In this document: positions 29,935 to 40,745 of the stretch, one piece after another
Numbering within the stretch: position 1 is the first letter of the stretch
How the letters are laid out: every line of letters starts with the position of its first letter
From: Ichthyophis bannanicus
Lineage: Eukaryota; Chordata; Amphibia; Gymnophiona; Ichthyophiidae
DNA length: 64,000 nt
Reading direction: 5' to 3'
Assembly: GCA_033557465.1 (NCBI GenBank)
Contig: CM066031.1
Coordinates: forward strand, 1,231,297,312 to 1,231,361,311
Translations under genes and position numbers: made by a program
Notes under the pieces: generated by a model
Told to the model about the DNA's origin: nothing
What the model saw: the letters and a program-made list of their open reading frames with translations, nothing else
Database searches by the model: none

Positions 29935-31045
29935 TTGATTAATTTATTTAACGTTTTCTATACTGCTTTATCCTATGGACAAGGTGGTATACATTGAAAC
30001 AGAACTTGATACATTATAACAGGGTAAGGAACTTGAAAAAAACGTAATACATTGTAACAGGTCAACGGACTTGGAGAGAACTGAAAATTAGGGGGGATCA
30101 ATGGTTATGGGAGGGGGAAGAGTAGGAGGGAAGGTGGCAGAGGAGGGGGGACAGGGGATGGGGGTTGTTTCATGAAGGAATTATATCTTGTCCTCGGTGA
30201 AGTAGGCTATAAATAGGTGAGTCATGAGGGCCTTTCTGAATGTTAGTAGGTCATTTGTGGCCCAGAGTTTGCATGGGATTGAGTTCCAGAGGGAAGGTGC
30301 ATATAGGGAGAAGGCTCTTCTGGATGTGGTGGTGCTGGATCTGATGAAGGAAGCTGGGGTAGCTAGTGTGTTCTGGGAGCTGGTTCACCTTGTGCGGTCA
30401 TCTTTGGTCCCATGAAGGTGGGTGGACAAAAGGCCATTGAGGAACTTGAAAACTGTAAGGATGGCTTTAAATTTTGTGCTTTCAATGATGGGTAGCCAGT
30501 AAAGCTGTTTGAGCAATGGAGTTATGTGCTCGGTTATGCTTGCATTGCAGAGGGTATGTGCTGCTGTGCTGAGGGCTAGTTGAAGCGGGTGGACTTTTTT
30601 TTTTTTAGGTAGAATGAGGTTGCAGGAGTCCAAGTGTGGAAAGATGAGAGCTTGAAGGACTGTGCGGACGTTTTGGTGGGTTAGGAGAGGCTTGAGATGT
30701 TTTATAGTCTTGGGTTTATAGTATATGCTCCTGGTGATGTTTTTTTATGTGGTGAGAGAATGTTAGGTGCTGATTGAGAGTGATACCCAGATATTGTATC
30801 TCTTGTTGTACATGAAGTTTACTTCCATTCAGGCTTATGGTGTCCGGTGGGATGAAGCTGCTGTCTCTGGTGCTACATAGGGCTTCTGTTTTATTGATGT
30901 TTATGGTCATGCCATGGGTGATGAGCCTTGAATTGACTGCAGTTAAGTCGTTTGTTAATATGTTTGATATGTTGCTCCAACTGAGTCTTTCACACAGGCC
31001 TTTGGTCGAGACTGACCAGTCCACAATGAGGGCCAGCGCTGCAGA
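29935..31045 (-). mobile_element. L2-like LINE 3' end (antisense)
   Basis: The minus-strand frames 31,024-30,716 (INKTEALCSTRDSSFIPPDT, IQYLGITLNQHLTFSHHIKK) and 30,633-30,385 (MDSCNLILPKKKKVHPLQLA, LYWLPIIESTKFKAILT) give the RT-to-C-terminal part of an L2/CR1-group ORF, broken by frameshifts. The tail at about 29,940-30,000 has the degenerate hairpin (ACTGC..AGGTGGTATACATT) and TTTATTTAA. Confidence 0.82.
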
Positions 31046-31689
31046 TGGGGACTTGCTATAGGGCTACAAGATTAGGGCAATGCTTTGCGATGACAAGTGG
31101 CAGGAGTAAAAGCAGTTTGGTGCCTTAACCATGGCACATATTTAAGACCTCGAGTCTGCAGCATTGGCCCTTTTGCAGTTATTGGACCATATGAGACTGG
31201 AGGGGGCACTAAAACAAGCAGTAAAGAAGCTGTTACATGTCTTCATCATGGGACTTTGATGGGCAATGGGAACACTTGCTTGGCAAAACACTCATATTCC
31301 CACTTTAATAGTGTTATCTTCACAGGCCTCTGGGAAGTGCCTGCTTGGGCCTTAATAAGGGACCAATGTCATTGTCAGTGCTATTATCAATGTTCATGTT
31401 ATTGCTCAGTTTATTATTAATGATACTGGAACTGTTAATATTGTGGTTAATTTGTGCATAGCCACAGGTCACGATGATTGGTATCTGGATGTACTCTTGA
31501 TTTTGAATTTTCTTTATACAGTGGGGACTAAACGGGTTGACTGGCACAGAGAAATGATATGCTTGTGGTGTATGAATGCAGAAATGGGAAGTTAGTGGGT
31601 AAGGATAGAAGAATGAATGAAGAATGCTAGTGAGGGTAGAGCGCTCGGGCTGGGGTTGGGGAGGTGGTGGGTTGGGGAGGTTCACGGGG
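31046..31689. other. Unassigned stretch before L1 copy B
   Basis: No recognised domain. It may include decayed 5' sequence of the L1 that follows. A GTTATTGCTCAGTTTATTAT region near 31,396 is merely AT-rich. Confidence 0.3.
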
Positions 31690-34666
31690 CTGCAGCCGAA
31701 CATAGACCAGCAGGAGTAGCTATTCTGATCAAAAAAGGCATTAACCTTCAAATAGAATGAATAAAAAGCGACCCCGGAGGTAGATACATTATGCTCTGGG
31801 GTATTCTGCAGTCTTCTCTGATTCTCCTAGGGAATATCTATGGCCCAAACAGCTATGAGAACAATTTCTTTGATGTGCTGGTGCAGAGCTTGATGGTCAA
31901 GGGGAACGTGAGATAATTTTGGGAGGCGATTACAACTGTGTCCTTGACTCCTTGGTAGACCAATCTCAAAGTGGGACGGAGGGTGACTCAAGGCAGCAAC
32001 ATTAGGCTATGCGATAGTAATGAACTGCTTGATGTTTAGCATATGCTTCATCCAGGTGAGCGAGACTACACTCACCTATTCCGGGCCCACAGCACATGGT
32101 CCAGAATAGGTTACTTCTTGGTGTCTCAAAGGCTACTGAATCGAGTCAACGATGCCAAGATTGGCAATATCTAGATTTCAGACCATGCAGTGATATGAGT
32201 AGATGTTCAGTTGTCCCCTCTGCAGCATCGTGGGGGGTGTTAGCAATTCCCTTTCTGCGTCAAGGGTGATGCGGACTTCACACATTTCCTTCATGAGCAG
32301 TGAGACTTCTTTGCGGAAACCAATCTAATTCATAAAGACAACCCCTGCCTCTTTTGGGAAACGGCTAAGGTCTATCTATGCAGGGCACTGTTTGGATATG
32401 TGAGCAGGCGGAAGAAGGACTCAAACCACAAACTCATAGAATGGGGCTCTCAACTCCCCGTATGTTACGTAGGAGATTAGTACAACAGGATACCGATGAG
32501 AACCGAACGGTATATCTGACTCTTCAGAGTCAGTTGAACATGCTCATTCGTGCACGAGCAAAGCATTCTATGCTTCATTATCGGTATGCACTTTATCATT
32601 TTGGTAACCACTTGAACAGACTGATGTCATTGCTCGTTAAAAATGAGAGCGGTCCTAGGTCAGTAGCCATGGTTAGGACACCAGATGGGAGCGTACAGAC
32701 ATTACAGAAAGCAGTCGAGACAGCATTCCTAACCTATTATCGTACACTTTATACCGCAGATGACCAGGCTGGTCAAGAAACATGCATCTACCTACAACAG
32801 TGTACACTCCCCCAATTGAATCGGACTCACTGCACTAAGCTGAATGCTCCGATTACCCCTAGCAAAATACAAAGGGTGATTAAGGGCCTGCGGGTACCGC
32901 ATGCCCTGGGACCATATGGGTTCAGCACGGAATTCTACCAGATGCTCTGGGATAAGGTGTGCCTCCCTTTAACCAAAATGTATCAACAGCTCCTGACACT
33001 ACAATCTTTCCCATACCACAACAATGATCACACTTATTCCCAAGCCAGGACACGACCCACTACTCCCAGGATCCTACCGTCCTATCTCTTTGTTGAATCA
33101 TTGTAACATAGCAGAGATCCTCTCACTTCTTATCAACTTTGATGCCAAAAAGTACTTTGACAAGGTGGGGTGGAATTACATGTTTCTGGTGCTGGAGCGC
33201 TTTGGTTTTGAAGGCTTTTCCTAAAAGCATTTCAGGCACTTTATGCTGACCCCTCGGCACAGATTTTGGTCAACGGACTTTGCACAGAGTGATTCCCTTT
33301 GAGGCAAAGGACACACCAGGGCTGTCCCCTGTCTCCCCTGTTGTTCCTTCTCACATGTTAAGCCTCCATGTAAATAGTTTTAAACCTTCTCAAAGGGTAG
33401 CTTGCTTGTTAATCTTATTATACTTTGATCTTCTTTGTTACAATGTACTTAGTTGATTGATATTATTGTTACAATGTACTCAGTTGAAATATACTGTCTG
33501 TTATGTTACCTGTAAACCGACTTGAATTGTAGAAAGTCGGTATATAAAAACTGTTAAATAAATAAATTAATTAATTATTATCCAACATTCGCGCAAACTC
33601 TGAGATAAAAGGGGTTTATCTGGGTCCTATGAATTCAAGTTGTCTGCAATTGCAAATGGCCTGTTGGCTTACCTCATGAGTCCAGAGTGGTCTCTTGCTG
33701 TCCTGCTACAATAATTCACAACATTTGGAAACTTTTCGGGATATAAACTAAACTTAGAGAAGTCAGATGCATTGGTCGCATGGGACTCGCTTTGCACTTC
33801 TTGGCAGGGAGAGTTTCTGCTTTGTTGGGCAAGTAACTCCTTTCGTTACCTTGGAGTGATTATACCGATGGTCCCTGGGGATCTTTACAAGTGTAATGTG
33901 ACACCGTTCTTGGCCTACACTGTGCAACTTCTTGCGAGGTGGCAAGATTTGCTGCTTTCGCTGGGAGGTAGAATTGCTTTGTTTAAGATGATACTCTTCC
34001 CACGCTGGCTTTATATGTTCCAATTGCTGCCCATTTGGTTTTTGAGGAAAGATCAACCAAATTAGACCATGTGCTATCCCATGTTTTTTGGCAGGGCATT
34101 GTGCTCGTGTAGCACTAGAAGTGCTTAAGAGTTCCTGGCGCCGTGGGGGCATGGGGGTCCCTGACTTCTGTGCATATAATTTAGCTTGCATGCAGCATCA
34201 TTTAAAAGACTGGCTCTTTGACCCAGAGGAATATACTCCTTTGGTCTGTGAGAAAGCCCTGGTTGCGCCCCTAGCCTTAAGATATGTGCTACACATGCCT
34301 CTGAGCAGATTGCCTATCTCCTTGCAGGACCACTCCCTTATTCGAGTCACATGCCAAACATGGAGATGGATTTCTAACAGACTGGAGCACTCCTGCTCCC
34401 ATTCGGTTTATTTACCGATTCATGAGAATGTAGACTTTGTCCCAGGTATGTCATCTGCTCGATTTCAACATTGGAGACATTTGGAGATACAATACTTAGA
34501 CCAAGTTATGACGGAAGATGGTGAGTTATTACCTTTTCAAGAACTTTGCGCTCAGTTTGGTATGAGGGGAGGTGACCTATTTTCTTATTATCAGATTTGT
34601 ACCTACATTTGAGGCTTGGAGAGGGGTAATCTGTCCAGCGACCTTTGCACTGATTTTGAGAACTTC
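31690..34666 (+). pseudogene. L1/Tx1-like LINE ORF2, 5' part of split copy B
   Basis: Decayed endonuclease sequence (GGRYIMLWGILQSSLILLGN, IYGPNSYENNFFDVL) leads to RT. The frame 32,378-33,106 has APITPSKIQRVIKGLRVPHA, and 33,024-33,224 has ITLIPKPGHDPLLPGSYRPI and FDAKKYFDKVGWNYMFLVLE (motif A area). Later frames give SFRYLGVIIP and the linker MAGHCARVALEVLKSSWRRG..GVPDFCAYNLACMQHHLKDW. A LINE tail is inserted at 33,362-33,583. The element is cut at 34,666 by DIRS copy 3 and resumes at 43,969. Confidence 0.85.
33362..33583 (+). mobile_element. 5'-truncated LINE tail inside L1 copy B
   Basis: Only a 3' UTR: GTTACCTGTAAACCGACTTG, then GAAAGTCGGTATATAAAAAC and TAAATAAATAAATTAATTAA. Its hairpin bases are CCGACTT/AAGTCGG-type, unlike the GCGC form at 17.6 and 36.6 kb, so it belongs to another subfamily. 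It interrupts the RT of the L1. Confidence 0.8.
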
Positions 34667-34810
34667 ATCTCCAGGAACAAGCAGGAATGTAGTCTTCACA
34701 TATGGGTGATGTCGGTACCGAAGGAGTTCACGTGGGAACTCTCCCCAGCGTCCAATAGGAAAGCCTTTGGGAGCATCCTACTGCACCTGCGTCACTGCCT
34801 TCCCGCCTTC
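34667..34810 (+). repeat. DIRS copy 3 left inverted terminal repeat
   Basis: Begins ATCTCCAGGAACAAGCAGGA and has GATGTCGGTACCGAAGGAGT and GCCTTTGGGAGCATCCTACT. It is homologous to 22,101-22,232. The L1 flank on the left reads F-E-N-F up to the border. Confidence 0.9.
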
Positions 34811-36345
34811 CCAGCTCTTTCTCCTCAGTTCTTCGTTTTCCGCTGAGCCAGCAGGAAGCAAATCCTGTCACCGCAGAAAATGTCTTTATTTTATTTCTTT
34901 TGTTTTTTTGTGGTCACGTCTGCCTTTCCGTCGACATCGGGACCGACTACTGCCAGTTCTCTTCTCTTCTTTTCTTTTCTTTTTTTCTAAAAAGCAAATT
35001 AGAACTTTCTTGAGTGCATCGATGCCATTTTAGGCCTTAAGCCTACCATTTGCTTTGGCATAATGGAAAAACCAGCTAGTGGTTTTAAGAAATGTTCTAA
35101 GTATGGCAGTACCATCTCGGCTACTGACACCCGCGACTTGTGTCTCAACTGCCTTGAGCCCGACCACCAGCCTTCTGAATGTCCTTTATATAGGAAGATG
35201 ACAAAGAGAGACATGCAGAACCATTTTGCAAAGTCAGGCATACTCTTTGCCTCAGACGTAAGCTCTTTAGCATCGACGTCATCGTCTTCCTGTCATGGAT
35301 TTCAGGTATCAAAACATAAGTCTTTGAAGACACACCAATCTCTTTCTAAGAATCGAGATGCTTTGTACATTGTCCTAGAGGTGGATAGGCCAGACAAACT
35401 ACCCCAGTGGGAGAACCCTTCCTCCAAAGCCATCGAGGGGTCCCAGGATGCTCCCGAGGTCTTTACCTCCGGAGAGCTCCTGGTGCCATGCTCTGGGATG
35501 GTAGCCCGCATATCCGGTACCGATACCCATGCATTGGCGGGCTCCATGGATCAATGTATCCTTGCCATCAAGTGCAACTTGGCGAACCTACTAGCGACCT
35601 TGGGTCTGATCAAACCCTTACCGATGGTTCCGTCGACACCTGCACTGTCCTCGGTATCGATGCAGTCTGCATCGGGGTTTGTACCCATGAAACCATTACC
35701 AACGCTGTCTGCCCTTAAGTCCATCCCTGGTACTGGTGGCTCTTCCAGGCAACTTCCCCGATCCAATACCAATTTTGATCGGTACTGGGCCTTAGCAGAG
35801 CGCGGGCATCGCTCTCGTCAGTATTTTGAATCGTCAGATTCCAATTCTTCAGATGAGGAATCAATCGATACTCAAGCAATGCAAAGTATACCAGAGGATC
35901 CTTCTCTTTCTCCAGAACGCTGCATGTCCCCTCCCAAGGACATGTCTTTTCGAGAGTTTATTTGGGACCTGGCTGGGGACCTGTCCATTACAGTAACATC
36001 TGAAAAAGAACCTCAGGCTGAGGAATTAGAAATCCTCCAATACTCTACGGCTCCTAAAGAGGCTGCCACCCTTCCGGTTTACCATATCCTCCAGGACCTT
36101 ACCATCTCTCGCCATACTCGACGACTCGATACTATGTATTGAGTATCGGAGTCTCCTGGATTCCAAAAGACTCAATTGCCTCATCACTCAATGGTGGTGG
36201 AATCGGCAATGCGTCGAATTAAAAGTCCAAATACCCATTCTTTAAACCCTCCTGGTAGAGAGGCGAGAACTCTCGATGCTTTTGGGTGTCGATGTTTTCA
36301 GGCCTCCATGCTTTCAGCCAGAATAAGTTCATACATACTCTATAC

Positions 36346-36626
36346 AGTACCCCTCAAGCCATGTTTACGATGAAAATGCCTAGTTGATATCTTACTACTG
36401 TTATCAACCTGTATATAATCCCATATTGTATATAGTTCCACGATGTATATTGTTAGCCTGTGTTCCATGTTCAATACCTGTTCAATGTAAAATGTGTGCA
36501 ATTCCCTGTTCAATGTAAAACGCAGTATGGCTTTTCCTGCTGTGCGAGTTTGTTGCCTGTGAACCGCGCTGATGGTAAATAGCGCGGTATAGAAAAACTA
36601 TAAATAAATAAAAATAAATAAATAAA
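36346..36626 (+). mobile_element. 5'-truncated LINE tail inside DIRS copy 3 gag
   Basis: A 3' UTR fragment ending GTGAACCGCGCTGATGGTAA, AGCGCGGTATAGAAAAACTA and TAAATAAATAAAAATAAATA. It interrupts the Gag codons for L-Y-(I)-G-M-F-L, with TATA at both borders as a possible short target duplication. The ending resembles that of LINE copy B. Confidence 0.85.
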
Positions 36627-37035
36627 ATATATAGGTATGTTCCTTAGGGAGGTTACTAGAGATCTTGAATCTATAGCTCCTCTTCTTCCTGATGATAAGA
36701 GAGCTGATTATCTTACATTCGTCAAACATGCCCAGAATGTGTCAAAGTTTGTCAATAGGTCAACTTTTGACTGCTTTGAGTATACCAGTAGGGCCACCTC
36801 AATCTGCATTGGACCATGCAGGATTGCTTGGCTTCAGGCATCAGATCTTGAACAATGGGTTCAAGGTAAACTGGGCAATATTCCTTGCACTGGTGAAAAC
36901 CTTTTTGGGAAAGACTGGCAAGACAAGGCGTCTCAGTTGGAGTCTGAGAATACTACCCTAAACAGGCTTTTTAGAACCACTGCCAACCCAGCTAAGAAGA
37001 AAGCAGCTACAAAAAAAGACTTTCTTCAATACAAA

Positions 37036-38694
37036 TGTAACCTAAGGGTTAAATGTATTAATTTAAATTTGGAAATAATAGAGTATTTAAGTTAGATAAG
37101 CTGAGTAAGATTATAGATTTTGGACTATTTTGGAAAGTCTTTAATGTGTTTAACTTCCAAGCTAAGGTTTTGCCATTCACTTTAATGGGAACATACAGTT
37201 GAAAAGAAAACTGATTTTTGCAGAATTCAGAACATGTTTTAATGCCTCATTTGCATATTCCTAAAGCATGCCTGTGATTGGTTAGCGGCTCTGGAATGCA
37301 AATAGGTGATGTTAGAAGAGTCACCGTAACCTTGACAACAGGAAAAAATATAGTTGGAGAAGAGCTTGGACAGAGAAAGAAAGCAGAAGTGTGTTGTGCT
37401 GTGTCTGAAAAGATGTACTATTTTTGCCACTAAAAAGGTACCAATATGTGGGAAATTGTTTTTGAGAGTGGAATTGCTGTTGGGACTATATGAAAATCAG
37501 GCTAAGTAAGTGATAACACTGATTTTGTGTGGCACTGGACAGTACTGATTGAGAAGTATTGCCAGGTAGTGAAGCAAGTGACATTGGTTGAAGATTCCAT
37601 GAGAGCTCTCTAAAGGAAAGAGACTGAGAGGAAGTGGAAGTGTCATTTGAGGAGTGCTTTGCTATTAAATAGCCTATATAGTATGTTGTGCCTGAAACCT
37701 TAAAGTGAAAGGATACTTGCACAGTAAGTGACTGACGTCGTTGGTGATGAGAAATATGCCTGAAACCATATAATAAGATTGATGAATGAGTGCATTGTCT
37801 TGGGAAGTGAATTCTTAAATGAAGCTCTGTTAGTAGTTAGGGAAAACAGTAAAGAATAGGCTTCATTATTTAGGGACATTAATTATACTTTGTTTTTATT
37901 TAGTCAGTTAGGGAATTTTAAATCTGTACTGAATAGTTTTACAGTGATTGTTCGCTGGTTTGTAAGATAGATAGGGTTTTCTATTTTTGGTTTATTTAAA
38001 GCTTAGGTAGTAGGTGGGTGTTCGGGAACTACCGTCAGCTGAGCAACACCGGCGTTTACATCAACAAGAGCTCCCACGAAAGAAATACCAAAGTCATCAA
38101 ATCTATCAAGAAAGTTCTACAGCTACAGATACCAACAACTACTGCAACTACGGAGAGTTAAGAGCTCATAGAGACTCTGTTTTGTGAGAAGAAGGAAAAT
38201 AGATACATACCTGTGAATAGAAGTTGATAGAAGTTCTGTACGAATGGTATGGGGTGGTTCTAGTAAATTGTTATTTAGAAAATATTAAGGAACGAAGAAA
38301 GTAAATACTGCTACTTATCTGATATGTTGTTCCAGAGATGTTTACCTTTGACCGACGAATCTCATACTTGACTTTTGTTTATTGCATTTAATAGTGAAAT
38401 GTTCTATAGTAAAATAAATAATAGTAAAAAAAAAGAGAAAAAGATTCTGAATGCAATGTAAATTAAATCTGTTATTAGGTATAACCATCTATAATAACAA
38501 ATAAAATTGTTATACTTATCACTTGGAACTTGAGCTCAAGAAATCCTTTTAGTTTATTTCCTTCATTTTGCTCTGAGCAGTGAACGAGGTTAGTTTATTT
38601 TGTGCCTTGTTGTCTGGGTTTGTGTCACTTCTTGGCCACGACTACCACCATCATATCTAGAAGTGAAGGTGAACTCAGACACAGCAAGGTTACA
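37036..38694. repeat. Solo LTR of an LTR retrotransposon or endogenous retrovirus
   Basis: 1,659 bp beginning TGTAACCT and ending AGGTTACA, perfect 8-bp inverted tips with the usual TG..CA. It is flanked by CAAA on both sides (37,032-37,035 and 38,695-38,698), a 4-bp target duplication. Removing it with one CAAA restores the gag frame of the host DIRS. It holds no gag, pol or env. AATAAA signals occur at about 38,411 and 38,499. Strand is not set because the transcription direction is uncertain. Confidence 0.88.
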
Positions 38695-38879
38695 CAAAGA
38701 AGAGGTTTTACCCTTCTTACACCCCTGCTTTGCAGTACCAACCTCAGGGTACTCAAAAGAGGCAACAGCCTCCCAAGCAGCAGAAAAAGCCACAGACTCC
38801 TAAAAACCAACCAGCTCCGCAGACTCAACCTGCACCTGGTTTTTGACTTTTTCCTAGAGAACATAGCCACTCTGCCTCT

Positions 38880-40745
38880 GGAGACCCCCCCCCCAACATT
38901 GCCAGCAGACTCTGTCACTATGCCCACAGGTGGCATCTAATCACTTCAGAACATTGGACCCTGACCATAGTGGCGGAGGGGTACAGACTTTACCTACAGA
39001 CTCTGCTCCCCTCCTCAATGGTGAGGGAATATCCTTCTCAGCCTCCTCTCACTGCTCTGTTGCTACAAGAGGTCACCTCTCTGCTGTCAGGAGATGCCAT
39101 GGAGGAGGTCCCAACATCCCAACAAATAGTGGGTTTCTACTCTCTGTACTTTCTCATATCAAAGAAAACTGGAGGATACAGACCCATCCTAGACCTCAGA
39201 AACCTAAATAAGTTTCTTGTCTGTGAAAAGTTCAAGACGGTCTCTCTAGGGACCCTCCTACCCTATCGCCAGAGTCAGGAGTGGCTCTGTTCTCTAGATC
39301 TCAAAGAAGCATACACACATATCCTGATTCATCCAGAATACAGGAAATATCTACGCTTCATGTTTCAAGGAAAACAATATCAGTACAGAGTACTGCCATT
39401 CGGACTCGCTTCTGCCCTGAGAGTCTTCACAAAATGTATGGCGGTCGTGGCCGCATTTCTAAGATTTCTAGGGATATTTGTCTTTCCTTACTTAGATGAC
39501 TGGCTCATAAAGGCAAGAACCTCCCAAGAGGTTCACCTGTCTTTCTCTTGTACCATGCATGTACTTCAACACTTGGGATTTGTGATAAATCTTCCAAAGT
39601 CCCATCTTGCTCCTACTCAAATACTAGAGTTCATAGGAGCTCTCTTAAATACTCAGCAGTCTAGGGCATTTCTACCTCATCCCCGCTGTTTCATCTAGCT
39701 GGCATCTCAGGCCTGTGCCAAGGATCATCTCACTGCCCAAGATGTGCTACAGCTTTTAGGTTATATGGCCTCAACAGTACATGTAGTGCCACACGCACAC
39801 CTGCATATGTGTACAGCCCAATGGGCTCTGACTTCCCAGTGGACACAGGCCTCAGACTGACTCTCAGACAAAATATCATTGTCTGCCCCTCTGGCCACAT
39901 TACTCCTATGATGGTGTTCCCAAGAGAATTTCCTTGGGTCACCTTTTCAGATGCCTCCATATCAATGTACCCTGACAACAGATACCTCCAAACAGGAGTG
40001 GGAGGCCCATCTAGGGTCCCTCTCTACTCAGGGTCTCTGGATGGATGAGGAGTCCAAGCTCCAAATAAATCTACTGGAACTTCGAGCAATGCCCTCAAGG
40101 TCTTTCAGACGTGTCTAAGCTCCCAGAGGGTCCTGGTCCAAATGGACAATCGAGTAGCCATGTTCTGTCTGAACAAACAAGGGGGAACTGGATCTTGACC
40201 CCTCTGCAGAGAGGCTCTGCATCTCTGGTCCTTTGCCGTTACTCATCAGATACACCTCCAAGCGGTATATTTTCCAGAGGAGCAAAATGTCTTGGCAGAG
40301 AGATTGAGTCGGATCCTCCTTCCCCATAAATAGTCTGTCCACACGGAGACAGCATCCTTCATTTTTAAGACCTGTGGAACCCCAGAGATAGACTTGTTTG
40401 CCATTCCACAGAATGCCAAAGTTCCCTGCTTCTGCACCAGGACTCCCATGTTGGTCAACCAGGAGGTGGATGCTTTTTACCTCCACTGGGGTCAAGAGTT
40501 CCTGTATGCTTTTCCACCCATTCTCCTGATTCCCAAGATGCATTTCAAGCTCCAGGCAGACAGGGGCCTCATGATACTCGTATCCCCACATTGGCCACGT
40601 CAACCGTGGTTTCCTCTCCTTCTACATCTGTCTCAGACTGATCCCCTAGATCTTGTATCTGCTCCAGATCTCCTCTCTCAAGAGGAGGGGATGCTGCTCC
40701 ATCCCAATCCGCAGTCTCTCCACCTCACGGCATGGCTGCTGAAAG
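38880..40745 (+). pseudogene. DIRS copy 3 reverse transcriptase and RNase H
   Basis: The frame 38,970-39,698 is open for 242 codons: SKKTGGYRPILDLRNLNKFL, KFKTVSLGTLLPY, CSLDLKEAYTHILIHPEYRK (motif A), RVLPFGLASALRVFTK (motif B) and FPYLDDWLIK (motif C, YLDD catalytic pair), then GFVINLPKSHLAPTQILEFI. RNase H remains follow at 39,930-40,330 in broken frames (VTFSDASISM, CLNKQGG). The frame 40,394-40,740 gives QEVDAFYLHWGQEFLYAFPP, the linker before the recombinase. In DIRS elements this protein copies the RNA into DNA. A stop after HPRCFI at 39,696 and frameshifts inactivate it. Confidence 0.88.

Larger units (their letters stand above)
35063..38850 (+). pseudogene. DIRS copy 3 Gag, one stop and two insertions
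   Basis: Starts MEKPASGFKKCSKYG, with the zinc knuckle CLNCLEPDHQPSEC. The Ser/Pro-rich middle runs to a TGA at 36,140 within RRLDTMY, and the same frame continues with FQKTQLPHHSMVVESAMRRI and RTLDAFGCRCFQASMLSARI. A LINE tail (36,346-36,626) splits LYxGMFL, then MFLREVTRDLESI..ASDLEQWVQGKLGNIPCTGE follows. The solo LTR splits the Lys-rich tail (KKDFLQYK). After it the frame resumes as EEVLPFLHPCF..ATASQAAEKATDS. Apart from the stop, removing both insertions gives a Gag parallel to copies 2 and 5A. Confidence 0.85.
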
